The translations under genes and the position numbers were made by a program. The notes under the pieces were generated by a model. It worked only from the letters and a program-made list of their open reading frames with translations. It was not told the DNA's origin and ran no database searches. 7,586 nt of DNA from contig JAISQS010000130.1 of the NCBI GenBank assembly GCA_031274045.1, positions 1 through 7,586 of the forward strand. Reading direction: 5' to 3'. Source of the stretch: Planctomycetaceae bacterium. Its GTDB lineage: Bacteria > Planctomycetota > Planctomycetia > Pirellulales > Thermoguttaceae. This document shows, in pieces, positions 1 through 6,164 of the stretch; positions within the stretch are counted from its first letter, which is position 1, and every line of letters begins with the position of its first letter.

Positions 1-2
1 AC

Positions 3-2249
3 GGCAAATTCACGCCAAACAGTGCGTTGAAAATTCTTGACCCAAAAACGGGAAACGTTCAAACATTGCTCGAAACAAAAACCGGTGTCATTCGCGACCC
101 CGATGTGCATTGGGACGGAAAGAAAATTGTTTTCTCAATGCGTAAAAATCACGCCGACAGTTATCATATTTACGAATTGAATCTCACAACAAACGGCAAG
201 TCCGTTTCCGCCGACGGGGAACCGAAACAGTTGACGTTTGCCAAAGAGGTTGATGATATTGACCCGTTTTATCTTGCCGATGACCATATCGCTTTTTCGT
301 CAAGCCGCGAACCGAAATACTGCGGCTGCAACCGGCACATCATGATGAACCTCTACCGAATGGAACCAGACGGGGCAAACATTTATCAAATCAGCAGAAA
401 CACGCTCTTTGACGGACACGGTTCGTTGTTGCCCGACGGACGTATTTTATATGACCGCTGGGAATATGTTGACCGCGCGTTCGGCGAAGCACAATCGCTG
501 TGGACTTGCAATCCCGACGGCACAAATCACGCCGTTTATTGGGGCAATAACACGCCGTCGCCGGGAGGAGTCATTGATGCCCGACCGATTCCAAATACCG
601 ACAAAACGCTTTGCCTTTTCGTCGCTTGTCACGACAGACCTTGGGGGGCGTTGGCGGTTATTGACCGGAAACTCGGACTGGATGGACCAAAACCTGTTTG
701 GCGTGTGTGGCCTTCAGATGTCCGCAAGGTGATTCTTGCACCGGAACAAAGTAAAGAATATTCGATTGATTGGGTCGGTGCTGTTGTCAAACAGAAAATC
801 GAAGACCCGTTTCCGCTCGACGAAAACCATTTTATCTATGCCAAACAGATTGACGCGAAAAACGAACGGACGGGAATTTATCTTGGTGTTGTTGATGTTG
901 CCGAAAAATTGTTGTACGAAGAGACGGAGTTGGGCTGCTTTGATCCGATGCCGCTGCGTCCGCGAACACGTCCGCCGGTGTTGCCGACGCGGAGAAATTT
1001 TACGGACAAAACCGGTACGTTTTATGTTATTGATGTGTACAACGGAACGGACATGCAAGGCGTGAAACGGGGCGAAGTCAAATATCTGCGTATCGTGGAA
1101 TCGACAACGAAAAAGTTCTGGAGCAATCCGCCTGTAGCGTGGTTATCGACAACGGTTCCGGCGGTGAATTGGGATGAGTTTATGAACAAGCGGGTTATTG
1201 CGACCGTTCCGGTGAACGAAGACGGTTCGGCGTTTTTTGAAGTTCCTGCCGAAACGTTTGTGTATTTTCAACTGCTTGACAAAGATGGCATGATGATTCA
1301 ATCCATGCGAAGCGGAACAATGGTTCAACCCGGCGAACAAGCGGCTTGTCTTGGTTGCCATGAAGACCGGCTGACGGCGGTGAGCATCAAATCACGTGTG
1401 AATAAAATCGGAACCGCACACGCATTGCCGAAACATTTACCACCCGCCGTAAGTTACAAGGAAACCGTGCAGTCCGTTTGGGATAAGTATTGTGTCAGTT
1501 GCCATAATGCAGATGCAGATAAGCCCGAAGGCAAATTGCTGAACTTGACCGGCGGAACGGGACAAGTATTCAATATTTCTTACGGGGAACTTTGGGCAAA
1601 ACATTACATCAAGACACTCGGCGGCGGACCGTCAAGATTTTTTCCGGCAAAAAGTTGGGGAACAAGGTCAAGCAAAATTTTCCCGTATCTGACAAAGGAA
1701 CATTACAAAATCAACTTGAAAGAGCAAGACTCCGACGCGTTCAAAAAAGTTGCCGAGTGGATTGACTTGAACGGACCGTATTATCCTGATTACGCGACAT
1801 CGTTTCCGAATAATCCGTATGCCCGCAGTCCGCTGACGGTTGCCGAAACGCGGCAGTTGGAAAAGTTGACGGGGCAGAAAATTTTGCGTTCTTGTGATGT
1901 GCGAACCAATGGAGTACAGTTTTATGCGGACGAACCGGAACAATTGAATCCGCGTGATGCCGAGTTGTTGAAAATTGTCACGCAGATCAATTTTGACGAG
2001 CCGGAAAAAAGCCCCGTTTTGCAAGGCACGAACAACGAACACAAAGCCGAAGCGTTGGCAATAATTCGTTTGGGCAAAGAGCGTCTTGCAGCGAACGGCG
2101 ACAATGGCGTGAATGGTTTCCGATATTGTCCTGTTGATGCGTGGCGTGAAGAGAAATATCAACAGACCCGCCACCGTGAAGCCACATTCCGCCAAGCAAT
2201 CATCGACGGGAAAAAATTATACGAAAATCCAACAAACCGCGAACCGTAA
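3..2249 (+). CDS. Hydrazine synthase alpha-like diheme cytochrome c protein (5' partial)
   Basis: The frame is open to the left edge, so the start and any signal peptide lie outside; 748 residues remain (numbered here from the codon at base 3). An in-frame TTG at 27 is not a convincing start. Residues ~20-300 show PD40/TolB-like beta-propeller blades (for example WDGKKIVFS, then DGHGSLLPDGRILYDRWEY). A CGCNRH motif (Cys107, Cys109, His112) could bind metal. Two CXXCH haem c sites follow: CLGCH at 449-453 and CVSCH at 497-501, the second preceded by a cytochrome-like W-x-K-Y-CVSCH context. This layout resembles the planctomycete family carrying the hydrazine synthase alpha middle domain. The family is known from anammox HZS but is also common, with unknown function, in other planctomycetes. 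Haem attachment implies export to the periplasm-like space. No HZS beta/gamma partner is visible, so hydrazine synthesis should not be inferred. Family fairly sure, function unknown. Confidence 0.8.
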   Translation, partial: GKFTPNSALKILDPKTGNVQTLLETKTGVIRDPDVHWDGKKIVFSMRKNHADSYHIYELNLTTNGKSVSADGEPKQLTFAKEVDDIDPFYLADDHIAFSSSREPKYCGCNRHIMMNLYRMEPDGANIYQISRNTLFDGHGSLLPDGRILYDRWEYVDRAFGEAQSLWTCNPDGTNHAVYWGNNTPSPGGVIDARPIPNTDKTLCLFVACHDRPWGALAVIDRKLGLDGPKPVWRVWPSDVRKVILAPEQSKEYSIDWVGAVVKQKIEDPFPLDENHFIYAKQIDAKNERTGIYLGVVDVAEKLLYEETELGCFDPMPLRPRTRPPVLPTRRNFTDKTGTFYVIDVYNGTDMQGVKRGEVKYLRIVESTTKKFWSNPPVAWLSTTVPAVNWDEFMNKRVIATVPVNEDGSAFFEVPAETFVYFQLLDKDGMMIQSMRSGTMVQPGEQAACLGCHEDRLTAVSIKSRVNKIGTAHALPKHLPPAVSYKETVQSVWDKYCVSCHNADADKPEGKLLNLTGGTGQVFNISYGELWAKHYIKTLGGGPSRFFPAKSWGTRSSKIFPYLTKEHYKINLKEQDSDAFKKVAEWIDLNGPYYPDYATSFPNNPYARSPLTVAETRQLEKLTGQKILRSCDVRTNGVQFYADEPEQLNPRDAELLKIVTQINFDEPEKSPVLQGTNNEHKAEALAIIRLGKERLAANGDNGVNGFRYCPVDAWREEKYQQTRHREATFRQAIIDGKKLYENPTNREP

Positions 2250-2261
2250 TACGCAAATTTT

Positions 2262-2280
2262 TCTGATTGCTTCAGATTTT
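2262..2280 (+). terminator. Weak candidate terminator after the cytochrome gene
   Basis: A 5-bp stem (TCTGA, loop TTGCT, TCAGA) begins 12 nt after the stop codon at 2249 and is followed directly by TTTT. It has the right position and order for an intrinsic terminator, but the stem is short and poor in GC. The large B/C hairpin at 2460-2560 is an alternative stop point. Confidence 0.25.
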
Positions 2281-2313
2281 GTGTGAGGTTTATAATTTTG
2301 TGTGAGGTTTATA
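2276..2313. repeat. Perfect 19-bp tandem duplication (2 copies)
   Basis: The unit ATTTTGTGTGAGGTTTATA occurs at 2276-2294 and again at 2295-2313 with no mismatch and no gap. It starts 26 nt after the stop of the cytochrome gene. Identical adjacent copies suggest a recent slippage or duplication event. Confidence 0.95.
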
Positions 2314-2339
2314 TTTGAAAGAAAACCTTTGATAAAATA

Positions 2340-2379
2340 TTTTTAACGCGAAATACACGAAAATACAAAATGCGCGAAA
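2340..2379 (+). repeat. GAAA-rich short-period repeat, copy A
   Basis: It begins with a T run and AACGCG, then GAAA blocks spaced about 9 nt (GCGAAATAC, ACGAAAATAC, GCGCGAAA). It matches the reverse complement of copy D (2692-2731) at 35 of 40 positions by hand alignment, including a 17-nt identical start (TTTTTAACGCGAAATAC). Confidence 0.8.
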
Positions 2380-2403
2380 TTTTAATAAACAATTTTAATA
2401 AAC
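2378..2403. repeat. Perfect 13-bp tandem duplication (2 copies)
   Basis: AATTTTAATAAAC is found at 2378-2390 and 2391-2403, identical and adjacent. The first copy overlaps the last bases of GAAA-repeat copy A. Confidence 0.9.
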
Positions 2404-2459
2404 ATATTTGCAATATATCAGTGATGTGAAGTAATTCAGTTCAGTAGAAAAAACAAACT

Positions 2460-2560
2460 ATTTTTTAACGTGGAAAGCGCGGAAATGCGGAAGGAGCGGA
2501 ACTTTTAGAAGTTTCTTGTTCCGCATTTTTCGAATTTCCGCGTCTTCAGCGTTAAAAAAT
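2460..2560. repeat. GAAA-rich repeat copies B and C forming a long inverted repeat
   Basis: The arms at 2460-2502 and 2518-2560 are 43 nt each, separated by a 15-nt loop. They pair at 34 of 43 positions without gaps, and five of the nine mismatches would be G-U pairs in the + strand RNA. Both arms start from ATTTTTTAACG and carry CGGAAA blocks, so the hairpin is explained as two repeat copies facing each other. A T-rich stretch follows at 2567-2573, so it may also end + strand transcripts, which is inference. Confidence 0.85.
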
Positions 2561-2580
2561 ATTGAATTTTTTTATTGTCA

Positions 2581-2628
2581 ATGGCTACTAAGGTTGTTTT
2601 GTTAATGGCTACTAAGGTTGTTTTGTTA
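2581..2628. repeat. Perfect 24-bp tandem duplication (2 copies)
   Basis: A 24-bp unit beginning ATGGCTACTAAGG and ending TTTTGTTA sits at 2581-2604 and 2605-2628 without mismatches. Because 24 is a multiple of three, both copies read in one frame (MATKVVLL twice, then GKIRLI and a stop at 2647-2649). No Shine-Dalgarno precedes the ATG, so it is called as a repeat only. Confidence 0.95.
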
Positions 2629-2691
2629 GGAAAAATAAGGTTGATTTAATGCGGATATTTCGCTGACATATTACACATATTTTAAAATCAC

Positions 2692-2731
2692 TTTCGCGAA
2701 TTTCGTTTTTTAGCGTATTTCGCGTTAAAAA
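2692..2731 (-). repeat. GAAA-rich short-period repeat, copy D
   Basis: Read on the minus strand it begins TTTTTAACGCGAAATAC, identical to copy A over 17 nt, then continues with GAAA blocks and ends TTCGCGAAA. It is inverted relative to A, so A and D enclose B and C. Confidence 0.8.
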
Positions 2732-2803
2732 AATTATTTCGTTACGTTTCATATTCTCAAAAAAACGTACCTTAATATTGCGGATATTTTGGCTTGTTGA
2801 ATG

Positions 2804-2865
2804 AAAAAATAAAAGGATAATTACAGAACTTCGCCGTAGCAGATTATCTGTAAATTATCCTTTTT
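2804..2865 (-). terminator. Intrinsic terminator of the pth-rpsF-ssb-rplI operon
   Basis: On the minus strand, just after the rplI stop at 2876, AAAAGGATAATTTACAG (2848-2864) pairs with CTGTAATTATCCTTTT (2811-2826) with one bulged base. The 21-nt loop holds a small nested CAGAT/ATCTG pair. The stem is followed by T-rich RNA (UUUUAUUUUUU, 2804-2814). Long stem, U-tract and position fit an intrinsic terminator. Confidence 0.85.
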
Positions 2866-2875
2866 GCAAAGAGTC

Positions 2876-3418
2876 TTACTTGTCCGAAACGGTCGGCACA
2901 ACCCAGACTTTTAATTCGCTCTCTACTCCATGTCCCAAATATATCTTAACCGTGTAGAGGGCAAGTTCCTTTATCGGACCCGACAGCCGAACTTGATCCG
3001 GCGATAACACAATCCCCTCAGCCCGCAACGCCTTCACAATATCCGCCGGACCAACCGAACCGTAAAGATGACCCTCCGCATACGCTTTCGCCTCAATCGA
3101 AACCGACTTTGCTCTGATCTCTTCCGCCAATGTATTCAACCCCGCAAGACGCTTCTTTTGTATCTCCGCCAACTTAGCACGATGCTTCAAAACCATCCGC
3201 TTATGATGATCCGTCGCAACCACCGCCAACCCCTGCGGAACCAAATAATTATTCGCATAACCCGGTCGAACCTCAACAATATCACCCTGCTTGCCAAGCG
3301 GATCAATCGTCTGAGTTAAAAGGAGTTGAACCCCTCCGGTTTTGCCAAGCGGAATACGCTTATTGTTGCGCAACTTGCCTCGCGCTCGTTTACTTCTAAC
3401 ACTTCTAACAACTGTCAT
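2876..3418 (-). CDS. rplI: 50S ribosomal protein L9
   Basis: L9 binds 23S rRNA near the base of the L1 stalk and supports reading-frame maintenance. The 180-residue product carries the L9 N-domain at residues ~30-75 (VQLLL, then LGKQGDIVEVRPGYANNYLVPQG), a helical connector at ~76-108, and a C-domain containing GHLYGSVGPADI and ending KVWVVPTVSDK. The first ~29 residues are an extra, strongly basic extension; typical bacterial L9 is near 150 residues, and this longer form is, from memory, usual in planctomycetes. ATG 3416-3418 was chosen because AAAGGA stands 5 nt upstream; a TTG at 3434-3436 would add six residues but overlaps this ribosome-binding site. It is the last gene of the leftward operon, 326 nt after ssb and directly before a strong terminator. 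Confidence 0.95.
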   Translation of the reverse strand: MTVVRSVRSKRARGKLRNNKRIPLGKTGGVQLLLTQTIDPLGKQGDIVEVRPGYANNYLVPQGLAVVATDHHKRMVLKHRAKLAEIQKKRLAGLNTLAEEIRAKSVSIEAKAYAEGHLYGSVGPADIVKALRAEGIVLSPDQVRLSGPIKELALYTVKIYLGHGVESELKVWVVPTVSDK

Positions 3419-3744
3419 TTTTGTCCTTTCACCCAATTTTAAATTACTTGCAATTAAGATTTCGCCACCAACGTTACCATTCGCAGGCTCACCGACTCAA
3501 AGCCGGATTTTACGTTTTTACATAAACGAAATCCAAGTACATTGCATAATATACAAAATTTGCCGAAAACTGTTTTTACACCGAAATCAATATAGCAGAA
3601 AACTTTGCCCTCTGCACAACCGTAATCTTAATTCGGACTCCAGACAATTCGGCAACCCAAAATTTAAACCTATCAAATTTTCTCTTACAAATACACAAAA
3701 AATTCAATCTACCCACTCCATCAAAACACAGCCGAGTCTGAAAA
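3419..3744 (-). other. ssb-rplI spacer, no gene; place where rpsR often lies
   Basis: These 326 nt hold no coding region that I can support on either strand; rpsR, which lies between ssb and rplI in many bacteria, is absent. On the minus strand an extended -10 element TGC-TATATT (3589-3597) could give rplI its own promoter, about 170 nt upstream of its ATG, but no good -35 accompanies it. The final bases carry the rplI ribosome-binding site. Confidence 0.6.
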
Positions 3745-4239
3745 CTAGAACGGCACTTCATCGATTGGCGGAGCGTCGTAATATTCTTGCGGCGGCGGTG
3801 CTTGTTGGGGTCGCGCGGGCGGGCGTGACGCGGTGCCGGTACTGCTGAGTCCTGAGCTGGCATTCGCATAATTATTGCCTCCTACGCCGGAAGCTCCATT
3901 GGCTCCACTACCGCCGCCGCCGATAAATTCAACTCTTTCACCGACTATCTTAAGTTTAGAACGTTTTTGACCTTCTGCCTCCCACGCTTCGTACTTCAAA
4001 CGCCCCTCAATCAAAGCAGGCGAACCCTTTGTCAAAAATTGACAAACGATCTCAGCCGTCCGCCCCCAAAGCGTAATCTCAACAAACGTCACATCCTCAA
4101 CCCATTCACCTGTCGGTAATTTACGCCTGTCATTGATCGCCAGACCAATATCGGTAACAGAAGTACCGCTCGGAATATGACGCAATTCAGGATCACGCGT
4201 CAAATTACCAGCCAAAATAACACGATTGAAACTTGGCAT
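3745..4239 (-). CDS. ssb: Single-stranded DNA-binding protein SSB
   Basis: SSB coats single-stranded DNA during replication, repair and recombination and recruits partners through its C-terminal tip. The 164-residue product starts MPSFNRVILAGNLTRDPELR and has an OB-fold at residues 1-107, including the family pattern VTFVEITLWGRTAEI at 50-64 and GSPALIEGRL at 72-81. A Gly/Asn/Ser then Pro/Gln-rich flexible linker covers ~107-155, and the acidic-aromatic tip ends DEVPF, equivalent to the usual DDIPF. The start is supported by AAGGAGA 7 nt upstream of the ATG at 4237-4239. Length is normal. It lies between rpsF and rplI, the usual neighbourhood, but with large spacers on both sides. Confidence 0.97.
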   Translation of the reverse strand: MPSFNRVILAGNLTRDPELRHIPSGTSVTDIGLAINDRRKLPTGEWVEDVTFVEITLWGRTAEIVCQFLTKGSPALIEGRLKYEAWEAEGQKRSKLKIVGERVEFIGGGGSGANGASGVGGNNYANASSGLSSTGTASRPPARPQQAPPPQEYYDAPPIDEVPF

Positions 4240-4516
4240 TTTTATGTCTCCTTGATCGTCTTACTAAAAAGTATTGTTGTGTTGATCGTAAAAAATTTAT
4301 GTTTTTTGTCGTACATTGCAAATGAAATTCCGGCGTAAGACTATGTCTTTGGTCTTTTGCCAAAACAAGCCTACGCGTCGCAATATTTCGTCAACCAAAA
4401 GCGCAAGAACGGGTTTACCTATCGGAAAAGGAAAACCCGCTTTGGTGGACTTATGTCGGCGAAATTCTTGTGTGCGTTGCGTATAATCTGTTGGTATAAC
4501 ATGTTGCCGCTTTGAT
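4240..4516 (-). other. rpsF-ssb spacer with several potential RNA stems
   Basis: This 277-nt spacer holds no gene. Two foldable blocks are visible. Block one, 4333-4376: outer GCGTA/TACGC encloses AAGAC-TAT-GTCTT and TTTGGT-CTTTT-GCCAAA. Block two, 4395-4445: CGGGTTT/AAACCCG inside CCAAA(A)G/CTTTGG with an 8-nt one-sided bulge. Neither is followed by a clear U-tract on the minus strand, so they are not called as terminators. The ssb ribosome-binding site (AAGGAGA) is at its left end. Confidence 0.45.
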
Positions 4517-4939
4517 TTACGCTTCCTCCTCTTCCGCAGAATAACTCTCGACTACGTCAGATTCAATTTTGACCTGTTCAACATCTGCGTGTTCACCCGC
4601 AAACAGATGTCCGGCTCGCGCATGTTCAACAAGCGTGTCAACAAGCCGCCGGTCAACCTTGAGAATCAGAAATCGGATTACGTTACCGCTTAACTGAAAC
4701 TGTCTGGTAAGCTCTTTAACCTTGACAGGGTCAAGACTAAAATACGCTAACCAATAGGTTCCGCGTTTATGTCCTTTGATTGGGTACGCTAGTTTGCGTT
4801 CATCCCAAAGTCTACTTAATAATACTTCGCCGGTGGATTGTTCAACCAATGCTGAAATTTGTCCAGACACTTCTTCCGGTGACTTGGCGTAAACATCAGG
4901 ATCAAGAATAAACAACCCTTCGTAAACATTTTGTGCCAT
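4517..4939 (-). CDS. rpsF: 30S ribosomal protein S6
   Basis: S6 pairs with S18 on the platform of the 30S subunit. The 140-residue product begins MAQNVYEGLFILDPDVYAK and shows the S6 fold through residue ~105: GEVLLSRLWDERKLAYPIKG, then GTYWLAYFSLDP, then a C-terminal strand FLILKVDRRLVD. The tail beyond ~115 is acidic and ends SAEEEEA, as in longer S6 forms. ATG 4937-4939 is the natural start for the conserved NVYEG strand, but the preceding bases (AAGACCCAATT) lack a Shine-Dalgarno, unlike ssb and rplI, so initiation here may rely on another signal. It stands between pth and ssb. Its usual partner gene rpsR is not in this cluster. Confidence 0.95.
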   Translation of the reverse strand: MAQNVYEGLFILDPDVYAKSPEEVSGQISALVEQSTGEVLLSRLWDERKLAYPIKGHKRGTYWLAYFSLDPVKVKELTRQFQLSGNVIRFLILKVDRRLVDTLVEHARAGHLFAGEHADVEQVKIESDVVESYSAEEEEA

Positions 4940-5216
4940 AATTGGGTCTTGGTTCGAGTTAAAATCGAGTTTATACTTTTTTGTAAATTAAAATTTTTAG
5001 CGTATTCGGGCAAATTCTTTTTTTCACAAATTGACCGTTTATACGCAACACACTTTCAAATTTCGTTGGTTGTGAAACGTTGAAGCGGCAAAATAAATTG
5101 AACACCGCCGCATGATAAGCCCGCAATCGCAAACGAAATTTTCCAAAGTACGTTCTTCCAATTACACGTCAACTACACAATTCACGTGTAAACCGACATT
5201 CGGATTTTTTATGTTG
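4940..5216 (-). other. pth-rpsF spacer, no gene
   Basis: This 277-nt AT-rich spacer holds no coding region. One 8-bp inverted repeat, TTACACGT (5162-5169) with ACGTGTAA (5184-5191), lies 26 nt after the pth stop. It lacks a U-tract on the minus strand and is at best a processing or pause hairpin. The heptamer AACTCGA occurs twice just before rpsF (minus strand, around 4958-4974). Confidence 0.5.
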
Positions 5217-5786
5217 CTAACACTTGTTGTTATATTTGTTCATTGTATCCGCAATTCCGTAATTGATCCAGTGGAGGGTTGCGTCGGCGGCTTCTTTTAG
5301 TGCGATTTGCAACATTTCGCGTTCCTTTTCGGTGAAATTCATGAGTACGTAATCTGCTGCGTCCATTTGACCTGGAGGTTCTCCTATTCCAAATCGGAGA
5401 CGCGGAACTTTCTCCGTACCCAACACCCGCAAAATATCCGCCAACCCCTTTTGACCACCGCTGCCCCCCTCACTACGAAGACGCAACTTTGTAAAAGGAA
5501 GATTCAGATCATCACAAACAATCAACACATCCTCATGCGGAATTTTATAAAATCTCACAGCCTCCGCAACACTCAATCCGCTTCGATTCATGTAAGTTGT
5601 GGGGCAAAGAAAATAGATCGCGTCACCTTTTTTGTCCTTAACATCTACAAAATCACCGTGAAACCTCGATTTCGGCGAACATGACGGATATCTGGAAACA
5701 AGCTCCGACAGCACCAAATAACCAATATTGTGACGCGTCCCACGATACTTCGCTCCGGGATTACCAAGCCCAACCACTAACTTCAT
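5217..5786 (-). CDS. pth: Peptidyl-tRNA hydrolase
   Basis: Pth cleaves the ester bond of peptidyl-tRNAs released by stalled ribosomes, freeing tRNA in the cytoplasm. The 189-residue product starts MKLVVGLGNPG and contains the family landmarks: Asn9 in GLGNPG, catalytic His19 in GTRHNIG, Asn67 in PTTYMNRSG, and Asp92 in CDDLNLP. The later motif reads GGSGGQKGL instead of the common GGxGGHNGL, so Gln112-Lys113 stand where E. coli has His113-Asn114; from memory this variant occurs in planctomycete Pth. ATG 5784-5786 was chosen because the family begins exactly at MKLVVGLGNPG; a longer frame from 5837 adds 17 unrelated residues. The ribosome-binding site is weak. It is the first gene of the leftward operon; the often adjacent L25/ctc gene is not upstream. 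Confidence 0.95.
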   Translation of the reverse strand: MKLVVGLGNPGAKYRGTRHNIGYLVLSELVSRYPSCSPKSRFHGDFVDVKDKKGDAIYFLCPTTYMNRSGLSVAEAVRFYKIPHEDVLIVCDDLNLPFTKLRLRSEGGSGGQKGLADILRVLGTEKVPRLRFGIGEPPGQMDAADYVLMNFTEKEREMLQIALKEAADATLHWINYGIADTMNKYNNKC

Positions 5787-5847
5787 AAAAAATAACCGAG
5801 AGAATTGTTGATCGAATTTAAAGCCGATACTACACAAGTTCGCCGCT

Positions 5848-5876
5848 ATTGTACCATCTCAAAATTTGCGTGTGTA
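5848..5876 (-). promoter_or_regulatory. Candidate sigma70-type promoter for the pth operon
   Basis: On the minus strand TACACA (5871-5876; four of six to TTGACA) is separated by exactly 17 nt from TACAAT (5848-5853; five of six to TATAAT). Transcription would begin near 5841, leaving a leader of about 55 nt before pth. Planctomycete promoters are poorly mapped, so this is a consensus-based guess. Confidence 0.4.
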
Positions 5877-5960
5877 GAGTACCTGATTTTTGTTGTGGTC
5901 TTGGCGGTAGGGTGCAAATGAAATCCGATTTATGAAGTACAAAAAACTGAATGCCAAAAG

Positions 5961-6009
5961 TTCGCATTCCGCATTTTCCGTCTTTCCGTGCTTTCCGTGT
6001 CAAAAAAAT
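5961..6009 (-). repeat. GAAA-rich short-period repeat, copy E
   Basis: On the minus strand it starts TTTTTTTGACACGGAAAG and continues as about four 9-nt units (CACGGAAAG, CACGGAAAG, ACGGAAAAT, GCGGAATGC) ending GAAC. Layout, T-run start and unit match copies B and C, 3.4 kb away, so this is a dispersed family and not a local accident. Confidence 0.75.
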
Positions 6010-6119
6010 ATAAAATTCAATCAAAGACATCTTGCATTTTTTGGCAAGTTAGAATATTATGCGCGGCAACTCGCTGTGTTGGTGGGTTTGTTGTGATGAG
6101 TTTAGTTTGTCTGTTTTAA

Positions 6120-6164
6120 GTGATAAATTGGACTCGTCTGTTTAAGTCAGAGATTTATCGTCAC
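6120..6164 (+). other. Possible leader hairpin upstream of the prepilin-like gene
   Basis: GTG-ATAAAT (6120-6128) can pair with ATTTAT (6153-6158) and CAC (6162-6164) across a 3-nt bulge, and inside it GACT (6131-6134) pairs with AGTC (6145-6148). It lies 125 nt before the ATG. No known riboswitch is recognised and the stems are short. Confidence 0.3.

Larger units (their letters stand above)
2250..2875. other. Convergent gene-free spacer, repeat-rich
   Basis: These 626 nt lie between two convergent transcription units and hold no convincing gene. They are AT-rich and contain four GAAA-rich repeat copies (A 2340-2379, B 2460-2502, C 2518-2560, D 2692-2731), three perfect tandem duplications (19, 13 and 24 bp) and the rplI-side terminator. 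A 22-codon reading frame at 2581-2649 is made of the 24-bp duplication, lacks a ribosome-binding site and is not called as a gene. Confidence 0.8.

Noticed and set aside
714..1058. Minus-strand open frame inside the cytochrome gene
   Set aside because: It lies opposite a clearly coding frame, its product is Arg/His-rich and low in recognisable motifs, and no ribosome-binding site supports it.
1668..2195. 175-codon minus-strand open frame
   Set aside because: It is antisense to the C-terminal part of the cytochrome gene and shows no domain; it is a by-product of codon composition.
3..2249. Evidence for anammox metabolism
   Set aside because: HZS-alpha-like proteins occur widely in non-anammox planctomycetes and no other anammox gene is visible.
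2250..2875. CRISPR array
   Set aside because: The repeats are two-copy tandem duplications or inverted GAAA-rich elements; there are no regular identical repeats separated by unique spacers and no cas genes.
3342..3848. 168-codon plus-strand open frame across rplI, the spacer and ssb
   Set aside because: It overlaps two certain genes on the other strand and its translation resembles no protein family.
4476..5049. 11-nt inverted pair GTTGCGTATAA (4476-4486) and TTATACGCAAC (5039-5049) flanking rpsF, as possible ends of a mobile unit
   Set aside because: The match is short, no target duplication or transposase is present, and rpsF is a native operon gene; chance is likely.
5830..6030. Minus-strand open frame upstream of pth
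   Set aside because: It covers the GAAA-repeat copy E and the promoter candidate, has no ribosome-binding site and no family likeness.
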